From assembly GCA_021772595.1 (NCBI GenBank), contig JAJFLS010000657.1:1-8416 (forward strand): DNA of 8,416 nt, in the 5' to 3' direction. Both the position numbers and the translations under genes were made by a program. The stretch comes from Opitutales bacterium. Its GTDB lineage: Bacteria; Verrucomicrobiota; Verrucomicrobiia; Opitutales; Opitutaceae. Position 1 is the first letter of the stretch. Every line of letters begins with the position of its first letter. Positions 1 to 6,030 of this stretch are shown here, piece by piece. The notes under the pieces are model-generated. The model saw only the letters and a list, made by a program, of their open reading frames with translations, was not told the DNA's origin and did no database searches.

Positions 1-163
1 TTGCTATCCATCCGATGGCTCCGTCGTGGATTGCGAGGCAGGCAAGAAGACTCGCATAAAAATTGCGCCAAGCGAGAAGTTGTTCGAAGTCGAGTTCCTT
101 GGCGATCAGGCGGTACGAGTCACTGGCCAAATGGGCGGCGTCTACGGCCCGGGTGTCGCCTGA
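1..163 (+). CDS. C-terminal fragment of an unidentified protein (5' end outside window)
   Basis: An open frame runs from base 2 to a TGA at 161-163, giving 53 residues that start CYPSDGSVVDCEAGKK and end GGVYGPGVA. I do not recognise the family. The segment alternates charged and hydrophobic residues (KTRIKIAP, LFEVEFLGD, AVRVTGQM), as in a beta-sandwich C-terminal domain, but that is only an impression. About two thirds of first codon positions are purine, which favours this frame over the codon-aligned open frame on the opposite strand, where purines are close to half. The gene converges on the membrane protein ending at 330, with 166 bp between the two stops. It could belong to the same glycan-use region, but this fragment does not show it. 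The antisense reading remains a real alternative. Confidence 0.45.
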   Translation, partial: CYPSDGSVVDCEAGKKTRIKIAPSEKLFEVEFLGDQAVRVTGQMGGVYGPGVA

Positions 164-329
164 AGAGCATCCGTTCTTTTACCCTGGACGAGCCGTGATC
201 AATGGGTTGCGATCTTCAATAAAACGGCAGAATAGGCTAGCCCTCACGATATCACGACAGAATACCAACATGAGTGATCCCGTTATCCCAATCGCCTGCA
301 AAAGGATTTTTCGAAATCTAGATTTAATA

Positions 330-1109
330 TCAATTGGAGGCGTTTGCCTCCGGAAATTTTGACTCAGACAGCATACCTTTCCGCATTCGTGCTTTGAGTT
401 TTGTTTGGAGCTCGACGGATTCCGTTTTCATATCGTCCCAAATATCAACTATGAATTTGGCCCGATTCTGTTCGGGGATGAGATAGGATTGGAGATCAGA
501 GTTTAGGATTGAATTGACGATTTTATTTATCTCGACATCGCTGAGCGATTTTTTGAGATCGGTTTCTCTTTCCCGTGGAATCAGCTTGTATGCAATTTTT
601 GGGAACTCGCTCATTCGTAGCGTCGATCGTTCTTCCCGCTGAGTAACGGTGTGGTAAAATCGGGTTAGTTGCAGTCTGAGTTCGGTATCGAGTATCAAGC
701 TTAGCTGCCCGCTGCCTAGGATTTCCTGAAACGTGGTTTGTTCTAGGGGAGGCTGTTCCCAGCCAAAGAGTGATGCGTCGATAACACTTTCTAGAAATGC
801 CTTTTTGTCCGTTATCTCTTTCCCGCCAAGATAAGGACTGATTGATTCCAATGCACCTTCTTTGATTTGGAGTCTTTGTTGAAATAGTGAAATTCGTCGG
901 ATGCCTGCTTCGAGCTCATTGCTGATTCGCACTATAATTTGCTGCTCATGGATTCGCTTCACTCGAAAGTTGTTAGCGTTGTTGAGCTCCACGGCTATGA
1001 GAACTCCAATCACGATGAGGATAACTTCGCCGATGGCATACAGCAGATACCGTTTAAAACTGCCCTCGACGACGAGCATGCGTCTAACTTTTCTAAACAA
1101 GCTGATCAT
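330..1109 (-). CDS. DUF6090-like single-pass membrane protein
   Basis: A 259-residue protein of unknown function. The N-terminus (MISLFRKVRRML, then YLLYAIGEVILIVIGVLIAVELNN at about 21-44) follows the DUF6090 pattern: a short basic segment, a YxxYAxGE motif, one transmembrane helix and an E/QxNN end. The rest is soluble, helical and charged, and includes the family-like stretch TFQEILGSGQLSLI (126-139), followed by LRLQLTRFYHT. Basic residues before the helix suggest a cytoplasmic N-terminus and a periplasmic C-terminal domain. The ATG at 1109 is chosen because the family normally begins MIxxFRKIR; no good Shine-Dalgarno lies upstream. The gene follows the sulfatase cluster on the same strand after 266 bp containing hairpin repeats, so it is probably transcribed separately. 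The family call comes from remembered motif patterns, not a search. Confidence 0.85.
   Translation of the reverse strand: MISLFRKVRRMLVVEGSFKRYLLYAIGEVILIVIGVLIAVELNNANNFRVKRIHEQQIIVRISNELEAGIRRISLFQQRLQIKEGALESISPYLGGKEITDKKAFLESVIDASLFGWEQPPLEQTTFQEILGSGQLSLILDTELRLQLTRFYHTVTQREERSTLRMSEFPKIAYKLIPRERETDLKKSLSDVEINKIVNSILNSDLQSYLIPEQNRAKFIVDIWDDMKTESVELQTKLKARMRKGMLSESKFPEANASN
336..351. terminator. Perfect 6-bp hairpin at a convergent gene end
   Basis: GGAGGC-GTTT-GCCTCC is a perfect 6-bp GC-rich inverted repeat with a 4-nt loop, lying in the last codons of the DUF6090-like gene, 4 bp before its TGA. It sits where a + gene (ending at 163) and a - gene (ending at 330) converge. On the - strand it is followed by AU-rich sequence without a true U tract. 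On the + strand it is followed, after a few bases, by four T. It may be a weak or factor-assisted bidirectional terminator, or chance. Confidence 0.3.
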
Positions 1110-1265
1110 GTTGATTTTTCATCGCCTTTTTGCGTGAGATTGTTGAGGTGCGCAATCCAATATCTATGGGAAAATCCATTGCATGTTGATCTTTCCAGGA
1201 AAAATTGTCTCCAAGAGGAAACGGTTTATCATGTACCATTAGCTATGCGTATGCGCGATAGGGGA

Positions 1266-1286
1266 GAATGTTGAATGTTGAATGTC
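1266..1286. repeat. Tandem 7-bp repeat, three copies
   Basis: GAATGTT is repeated at 1266-1272 and 1273-1279, with a third copy, GAATGTC, at 1280-1286. It lies in the non-coding gap between the CTPTR sulfatase and the DUF6090-like gene, 10 bp before the REP-like palindrome. The repeat is directly visible. No function is evident. Confidence 0.6.
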
Positions 1287-1296
1287 GGATTTGGAA

Positions 1297-1359
1297 TTGT
1301 AGGAGCGGCTTTGACAGTCCTCCGTAGCCCCGGCGAAGGGTCGAAAGGCGCTCCTGTAA
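1297..1359. repeat. REP-like imperfect palindrome downstream of the sulfatase
   Basis: Arms 1297-1315 and 1340-1359 form a long stem. Eleven consecutive pairs join 1297-1307 to 1349-1359, including two G.U; one G/G mismatch follows, then four pairs (1309-1312 with 1344-1347), a bulged G1343, and GAC (1313-1315) with GTC (1340-1342). The core half-site is TAGGAGCGGCTTT, answered by AAAGGCGCTCCT. The loop is 24 nt. It begins 16 bp past the sulfatase stop on that gene's transcript, so it could protect the 3' end or attenuate read-through toward the DUF6090-like gene. Its form is that of interspersed REP elements, but only one copy is present here. Confidence 0.65.
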
Positions 1360-1375
1360 ATATTATAGCGCTTAG

Positions 1376-2788
1376 TTACTTCTTGTCTTGCGCGTTTTTG
1401 AAATTGTCGCCGTTTGTGCCGAAGGGGACGATTGAGTAGGTGGTGTCGGTTTGATGGATGGCCATGAATGCGTCGAGATGCTGTTGGAGGCGTTGGCGGT
1501 TTTCGGCGTGGAGGTTCGGGTTTAGGATTTCCATGTTGTATCGTGCTTCATTGCTGGATACGGAAACGTCGTGTAAACGGCCGTCTTCGTGTAGTCGGAA
1601 GCGTTGGTCGCGTACGAAGTAGACATCTCCTTCGAATGCCATGGCGAAAAAGGCGCGGTCGTTGCCGGTCGTGCCGAAGAGATTGTGCGAAAGGTTCATT
1701 CCGTCAATCTCGTGTTCGATGGGGATGTCGGCGATCGATGCGAGGGTGGGTAACACGTCCATGAGAGTGAAGAAGGCGCTCCGCTCACCAGGAGGGATTT
1801 TGCCGGGCCATCGGGCGATAAACGGGACGCGGGTTCCGGCTTCGTTCATGGTACGTTTCCCGCCGCGCAGGTGAAAGGATCCGAGCTGACTCGTCAGGTT
1901 TCCGCCAGTGCCGTTGTCTCCGGTGAAGATGACCAGCGTGTTCTCCTCCAGTCCGAGCGCGGCTAGCTTGTCCAGCATTTTGCCGACGATTGCGTCCATG
2001 TAGGTGACCATATGTCCTGCTTTGCGTTCGTTCTTTCCAAGGTCATCGGGGAACTTCGATTCCGCGAGCGCTTTGTGTTTGGGAGGAACGATTAAAGGTC
2101 CGTGAATGAGATTCATTGGGAAATAGGCCAGGAAAGGGCGGTCCTGGTTGCGCTCGATGAAGTCGAGGAGGAAATCGCTGTAGTAATCGGGACCGAAGAC
2201 GGCTTCAGGGTGGGCGGTGTACAGGCCGTTTTCTATAATGTGAGGCCCGTAATAACGGCTGGGTCGGTCGCCATCCCAGTATTGCACCCATAGACAGTGT
2301 TCGTCAAAGCCGTGGGATTCTGGCTGGTCGGGGTGGGTTTGGAAATCTCCCAAATGCCATTTGCCGGCGATCGCGGTTGCGTATCCAGCTTCTTGGAACA
2401 CGTGGCCCAGTGTTTTTATGTGGACGGGCAAGCGATTGTTTTTTTCCGGATCGAGGGGGCTGTCGAGGCGTTCTAGGAAGCCAGTACGATTTGGATACAG
2501 ACCGGTAAGGATCATGGCCCGAGTGGGCGTGCAAACGGGAGTGGCGAACGCGTTTTCGAACCGGGCGCCTTCGGAGGCCATGCGATCTAGTCGAGGCGTA
2601 GTGTAGACGGTGTTGCCGTAGCAGGCTAGATTCTCGGCGCCGAGGTCGTCGGCCATGATGAGCAGGATATTCGGCTTTTTCTCGGATAGCACTGTTGGAA
2701 TGAATGCAAGGGTCCAGAGCAACGAAACGAGAAAGCCCACAGCCTTTCCCTTGCGATTATTGCCGCCCGATGTACCCACTTTTTTCAT
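1376..2788 (-). CDS. Secreted S1-family sulfatase (CTPTR active site)
   Basis: Hydrolyses sulfate esters, probably on a carbohydrate, outside the cytoplasm. The 470-residue length is usual for type I sulfatases. A Sec signal is visible: basic region to about 15, hydrophobic core AVGFLVSLLWTLAFIPTVL, mature part from about EKKPN (36-40). The metal-binding start is NILLIMADDLG (D47, D48). C86-TPTR is the CxPxR motif in which Cys is converted to formylglycine. GKWHLG (142-147) supplies K143 and H145, then H229 in LIHG, D291-N292 in TGDNGTGG, and K311. All expected catalytic positions are present. The specific sulfated sugar cannot be told. The start lies one base after the stop of the sialidase-like gene (TGAAATG) with no Shine-Dalgarno, so translation is probably coupled. 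No formylglycine-generating or anSME maturase is in the window. Confidence 0.95.
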   Translation of the reverse strand: MKKVGTSGGNNRKGKAVGFLVSLLWTLAFIPTVLSEKKPNILLIMADDLGAENLACYGNTVYTTPRLDRMASEGARFENAFATPVCTPTRAMILTGLYPNRTGFLERLDSPLDPEKNNRLPVHIKTLGHVFQEAGYATAIAGKWHLGDFQTHPDQPESHGFDEHCLWVQYWDGDRPSRYYGPHIIENGLYTAHPEAVFGPDYYSDFLLDFIERNQDRPFLAYFPMNLIHGPLIVPPKHKALAESKFPDDLGKNERKAGHMVTYMDAIVGKMLDKLAALGLEENTLVIFTGDNGTGGNLTSQLGSFHLRGGKRTMNEAGTRVPFIARWPGKIPPGERSAFFTLMDVLPTLASIADIPIEHEIDGMNLSHNLFGTTGNDRAFFAMAFEGDVYFVRDQRFRLHEDGRLHDVSVSSNEARYNMEILNPNLHAENRQRLQQHLDAFMAIHQTDTTYSIVPFGTNGDNFKNAQDKK

Positions 2789-2792
2789 TTCA
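2786..2792 (-). other. Translational coupling junction TGAAATG
   Basis: On the - strand the sialidase-like gene's TGA (2792-2790), one A, and the sulfatase's ATG (2788-2786) are adjacent. The preceding bases (CCGTC) contain no Shine-Dalgarno. This favours reinitiation by terminating ribosomes, which would fix the amounts of the two enzymes relative to each other. Confidence 0.7.
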
Positions 2793-4127
2793 GACGGTGA
2801 TACGGTAGATTAGGCTGTCCGCTGTCCAATCGACGTTTTCATCGATGCGGAAATCCTGGGCGAACAAGCGGGTCATGTGCAAAAGCAGATTGCCGTTTTC
2901 CCGATCTTCGCGGGCGTAGAAGTTAGAAAGAGTGAGATGCGGGCTTTCGGCAGGCTGTCGATCGTCGATTGTAGATACGGTATCGCGGATGAGCAGACCA
3001 GTTTCCAAATCGATTTCTCCGATAACGATTGGATAGCGGGGACTGTTCCCCTTCGGATTATCTTCTGAAATATTCCCCATCCAAAAGAGCCTGCCGTCTG
3101 AGTGGGGGATGAGTTGCGATGTGGCGCTAGGCGAAAAGAATGGATTGCCGTCGGTGTAGGTCCATGGCTTGGCGGTTGCCCATGTATGCCCTCCGTCACG
3201 AGATTTCGAATACCATTTGTAGCCTGGCCATTCGCGATGGCCATCATTGCTTCCTCGCATGACCATGAGGATAGAACCGTCCGCCAGTTCGGCGATCGTT
3301 GGCTCAATCAAACCGCGAGTGGTTTTGCTGGGATCTCCCACTAGTCGCTCTGATGTGGTCCAAGATAGGCGTCCGTCGGATTTCCATACGCCAAAAAGAA
3401 GGAGGCAGTCTGTATAGGTATAGCCACCGCCCGGATTGAAATATTCCCCATTGGGGCCGACGGGACTGCTTTGCACTGGGAGCAAGATCGTACCGTCGGA
3501 TCGCGTAAGCGGGCGTTCCCCGAGATCGCCCATCATGACGCAGTTTTTGCCAACGGTGACTCCGGGCAGGTGGTGTATCTCGTCGAATTCCTCTCCGGCA
3601 TGAATGATCTGCTCGTTCACGCTCTGCGTCTTGCCACCATTTTCTGAGACCGAGTAGTGGAGCTTCCATTGCTTCATGCCTTCGAGCGGATTGTCATTGG
3701 GCAGGACGCCTTCTGTCCAGACGGTCAGATACTTTCCAGTTGCGGGATCCGCGTACCCACCGCGTGGATGCCGTCTACCCGTGCCATGAGGGTGATCGAA
3801 CCGAGTGGGCCATTCAGACGCTTCACTCCACGTGCGGCCATTGTCGTCGGAATGGCGTACGTAAGCGACGTCTACGGTATCGCTCCGACTCGTGTATTTA
3901 TGAACACTCATAAGGCTGGAGTGCATAGTTGTCGTGTAGTAGCTGGCTCCGAAAATAGCTACGCCAGGTTTCGGCGATGGAATAAAAACCTCCTTGGCGA
4001 GAACGTTCGCTTTTTTGAATTCACTAAAACTCGATGTTTTGGAGCATGCGAAATAGGGAGCTCCCAGCGCGGCGAATGCCGTAGCGCTTACGCTCTTTAT
4101 AAAGTGCTTTCTATTTAGTTTTTTCAA
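2790..4127 (-). CDS. Sialidase-fold (BNR/Asp-box) exported lipoprotein, probable glycoside hydrolase
   Basis: A 445-residue protein of the six-bladed sialidase (neuraminidase) fold. Asp boxes SxDxGxTW are clear at 93-100 (SDDNGRTW) and 309-316 (SRDGGHTW), with a degenerate one at 161-168. The segment EPTIAELADGSILMVMRG (275-292) resembles the conserved Glu/Arg region of GH33-type enzymes. The N-terminus has a twin-arginine-like motif (RKHFIK, 6-11), a hydrophobic stretch and a lipobox-like YFAC with Cys28, so it is probably a Tat- or Sec-exported lipoprotein. The start is TTG: the next in-frame ATG (residue 69) would delete the signal, and an in-frame TAA lies six bases upstream. I cannot find the N-terminal FRIP arginine of true sialidases, so activity on sialic acid is unproven and a different acidic or sulfated sugar is possible. 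It lies between two sulfatases and is coupled to the downstream one. Confidence 0.85.
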   Translation of the reverse strand: MKKLNRKHFIKSVSATAFAALGAPYFACSKTSSFSEFKKANVLAKEVFIPSPKPGVAIFGASYYTTTMHSSLMSVHKYTSRSDTVDVAYVRHSDDNGRTWSEASEWPTRFDHPHGTGRRHPRGGYADPATGKYLTVWTEGVLPNDNPLEGMKQWKLHYSVSENGGKTQSVNEQIIHAGEEFDEIHHLPGVTVGKNCVMMGDLGERPLTRSDGTILLPVQSSPVGPNGEYFNPGGGYTYTDCLLLFGVWKSDGRLSWTTSERLVGDPSKTTRGLIEPTIAELADGSILMVMRGSNDGHREWPGYKWYSKSRDGGHTWATAKPWTYTDGNPFFSPSATSQLIPHSDGRLFWMGNISEDNPKGNSPRYPIVIGEIDLETGLLIRDTVSTIDDRQPAESPHLTLSNFYAREDRENGNLLLHMTRLFAQDFRIDENVDWTADSLIYRITV

Positions 4128-4158
4128 AATTTAAGAGTTCAATTTTCGGTATTCACCC

Positions 4159-4285
4159 GCAGATTGCGCAGATGGACTCAGATGATTGAAAAGGAGTAAT
4201 GTGATGTTGCTGCTTGTTTTGCAGTTGGATCGATTGGGAGTATATTCTTCAAGGGATTTTATCTGCGATGATCTGTGTGATCTGC
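4159..4285. repeat. Symmetric inverted repeat made of CAGAT/ATCTG units
   Basis: The left arm 4159-4185 has CAGAT at 4160, 4169 and 4179 (spacing 9, then 10). The right arm 4259-4285 has ATCTG at 4261, 4271 and 4280 (spacing 10, then 9). The arms pair in perfect register with no bulge: 19 Watson-Crick pairs, 5 G.U pairs and 3 mismatches over 27 positions, including 15 uninterrupted outer pairs. The enclosed loop is 73 nt. The G.U pairs exist only on the + strand; on the - strand they become A/C mismatches, so + strand RNA or single-stranded DNA folds better. It sits between the first sulfatase and the sialidase-like gene, both transcribed on the - strand. It is probably a dispersed genomic repeat and may reduce read-through. 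Confidence 0.75.
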
Positions 4286-4331
4286 TCGCTAGGTTTTCGC
4301 CGTTCCCATCGCGATGCGCTATTGATGAAGA

Positions 4332-5804
4332 CTACGGAGCTTTCTTTCTCCACGGCTCCATGCGGTTGAATGGAGGTTGTTTCCAAATGTATCGACCTGA
4401 ATGGGTTTCGTTTTCGTATTTCGAGAAATGGGTTTCGAGCGCTTCGTTGAATGTCGCTTGATGATCAGCGCTAGGCGGCAGTGTAGGGCGGGTTTCTCCT
4501 AGAGGATGGACGAGGTCGAACCAATAGTCAGTTGGAGCAGTCCCAGGTTCTTGGGGATAAAAGCGAACGAGCTTCCAGCGTCCATCGTGAATCATGCGAG
4601 CATTCCCGTATTCAGCGAATTGGTACGATCGAAAATCAATCGAACGATTTCCGCGAATGTATGGGAGTAAACTGATCCCTGGACCGTTGTAGCTATGTTT
4701 GTCGATATTTCCACCGGTGGCTTCGATGATTGTTGGGAATAGGTCGCAGAGATTGACGAATTCGTTGCGAATTTGTCCGCCGCGAACCAAGGAAGATGGT
4801 CCGGTGATGATGAAGGGTATGTCTATGGATTCCTGATACAGATTTTGAGGGAAACTGCCGTTGCCTTTTCCGTAGAGTCCGTACTGTCCGGTTAGGTGAC
4901 CATGGTCGGCAGTGAAGATGATCAGTGTATTCTCAAGTAGGTTACGACCTTCAAGCGCGTCGTTGATGCGGCCGACTTGTTCGTCTACCAGAGTAATGGC
5001 TGCCAGGTATTGAGCGACTTGCTCCTCGTGTTCGGCAACGACTTCCGTCGTAAAATTAGAGCGGTGGAGTGTGGAGCTTCCCCCTGCGGCCACGATTTCT
5101 CGGGCGATGGGACGGTAGCGCTCGACGAGGCGTTCCGGTAGTCCGTCAAAAGGGAAATGAGGTTCTATGAAATTGAGGAAGATGGCAAAGGGTTGACCTT
5201 CTTTTTCATCAATGAAGCGGACGGCTTCTTCTGTCAAAAAGCGCGCTTGTACACCGGTATGGGTTTCGTGGACACCATCCCTGGAAAAATGAACGGTTCC
5301 ACTATGTTGATACTTGTTTAGCCAGCTGACTTGGCGAATGTCATAGCTCAACCATCGGTCAAAACCCGCTGCGGGTTTCCAGCTTTCTGAGCTCGCATGC
5401 CATTTTCCGAAAAGTCCGACCCTGTAATCAAGGTCCTGCAGAGCCTCGGAAAGCAGATACTCATTGGCCAACCAATCTTGAACGAGCCCATCAGTGTCGG
5501 ACAAAAAGTCGTGCACTCCGTGTTGAGAAGGAATTCGGCCGGTCATTAGGCTGGCGCGCGCTGCCGAACACACGGGCACCGGAGAAATGGCCTGATCAAA
5601 GCGTACGCCGTGTTCCGCCAGATGATCTATGTTGGGGGTTTGAATTCGTTTGTCATACTCGCCCAACGCCCAGCGACCGTGGTCGTCGGTCATGATGATG
5701 AGGATGTTTGGTTTCGGCGAGTTCACCACAGATGGCATTTTCTCGGCCAGCAGCAAGGGGACGAAAAGCAGGCTAATCGTAAAGGCGGTCTTCTTCATAA
5801 CCAT
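4332..5804 (-). CDS. Secreted S1-family sulfatase (CSAAR active site)
   Basis: A 490-residue exported sulfatase and the first gene of the minus-strand cluster. Signal peptide: MVMKKTAFTISLLFVPLLLA, with likely cleavage near residue 20. Metal-binding NILIIMTDDHG gives D40 and D41. The formylglycine motif is C79-SAAR, with alanine where many family members have proline; the Cys and Arg that matter are retained. GKWH (133-136) gives K134 and H136, then H216 in EPHFP, D300-H301 in TADHGH, and K313. The catalytic set is complete. The low overall resemblance to the other sulfatase here suggests a different subfamily and a different sulfate position or sugar. Two starts are possible, ATG at 5804 or ATG at 5798 (MKKTAF), and neither has a Shine-Dalgarno. 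The C-terminal tail ends in a basic RKKAP. Confidence 0.95.
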   Translation of the reverse strand: MVMKKTAFTISLLFVPLLLAEKMPSVVNSPKPNILIIMTDDHGRWALGEYDKRIQTPNIDHLAEHGVRFDQAISPVPVCSAARASLMTGRIPSQHGVHDFLSDTDGLVQDWLANEYLLSEALQDLDYRVGLFGKWHASSESWKPAAGFDRWLSYDIRQVSWLNKYQHSGTVHFSRDGVHETHTGVQARFLTEEAVRFIDEKEGQPFAIFLNFIEPHFPFDGLPERLVERYRPIAREIVAAGGSSTLHRSNFTTEVVAEHEEQVAQYLAAITLVDEQVGRINDALEGRNLLENTLIIFTADHGHLTGQYGLYGKGNGSFPQNLYQESIDIPFIITGPSSLVRGGQIRNEFVNLCDLFPTIIEATGGNIDKHSYNGPGISLLPYIRGNRSIDFRSYQFAEYGNARMIHDGRWKLVRFYPQEPGTAPTDYWFDLVHPLGETRPTLPPSADHQATFNEALETHFSKYENETHSGRYIWKQPPFNRMEPWRKKAP

Positions 5805-5866
5805 GGATTTGTTTTGGCCATAGTTTCAGTCGAAGTCGATCCCGATTTAAGTGCCTCTAGATTCAG

Positions 5867-5895
5867 ATTGATGTTAGGAAATCGTTTGGGTGCAA
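5867..5895 (-). promoter_or_regulatory. Tentative promoter for the sulfatase/sialidase cluster
   Basis: On the - strand, TTGCAC (5895-5890) is followed after exactly 17 bp by ATCAAT (5872-5867), a weak match to a sigma-70-like -35/-10 pair about 60 bp upstream of the sulfatase start. The -35 part overlaps the inverted repeat at 5883-5898. The match is poor and promoter consensus in this phylum may differ. Confidence 0.2.
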
Positions 5896-5898
5896 ACG
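5883..5898. promoter_or_regulatory. Perfect inverted repeat, candidate operator between divergent operons
   Basis: CGTTTG-GGTG-CAAACG is a perfect 6-bp inverted repeat with a 4-bp spacer, 79 bp upstream of the sulfatase start and 132 bp upstream of ribokinase. A dimeric regulator could bind here and affect one or both operons. It overlaps the tentative -35 element of the minus-strand cluster. The half-site is A/T-rich within CG like many LacI-family sites, but in the opposite orientation to the usual AACG/CGTT centre, so no family is assigned. Confidence 0.35.
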
Positions 5899-6030
5899 CG
5901 AGCTAACCGAACCTGTCGTCCTTGTGACTTGACTGTTTATCGTGTTTGGAGTCGGCTAAGCGACCCTTTCGATAAAGCAGCTTCCCGAAATTTTGGAGTG
6001 ACTGCAGACGTCATTGTTCAAAGTTAAAAA
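5899..6030 (+). promoter_or_regulatory. Leader/promoter region of the nucleoside salvage operon
   Basis: The only upstream sequence available to the ribokinase operon. A TTGACT hexamer at 5929-5934 could be a -35, but no good -10 follows at 16-18 bp. TTGGAG (5946-5951) with TCGATA (5969-5974), spacer 17, is a second weak option. No riboswitch fold or Shine-Dalgarno is evident; the start is preceded by an A-rich GTTAAAAA. Confidence 0.3.

Noticed and set aside
179..328. Minus-strand open stretch containing SLMLVFCRDIVRASLFC, ending at TAA 181-179
   Set aside because: It has no good start, neutral codon-position composition and no recognisable family; it continues out of frame from the DUF6090-like gene, so a frameshifted extension is possible but unsupported.
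63..362. 99-codon + strand frame beginning MRQARSCSKSSSLA
   Set aside because: It overlaps the better-supported frame ending at 163 and the 3' end of the DUF6090-like gene, is rich in Arg, Ser and Ile without domain features, and has no ribosome-binding site.
1468..2606. Several + strand open frames of 60-100 codons
   Set aside because: They lie antisense within the CTPTR sulfatase, are Arg- and Ser-rich, and reflect that gene's codon pattern, not separate genes.
2873..4118. Frames of 60-150 codons on both strands within the sialidase-like gene
   Set aside because: The gene in the main frame carries Asp boxes and an export signal. The others are overlapping shadows without motifs or plausible starts.
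5929..5960. TTGACT-based sigma-70 promoter for ribokinase
   Set aside because: The -35 is good but no acceptable -10 occurs 16-19 bp downstream, so it is mentioned only inside the leader entry.
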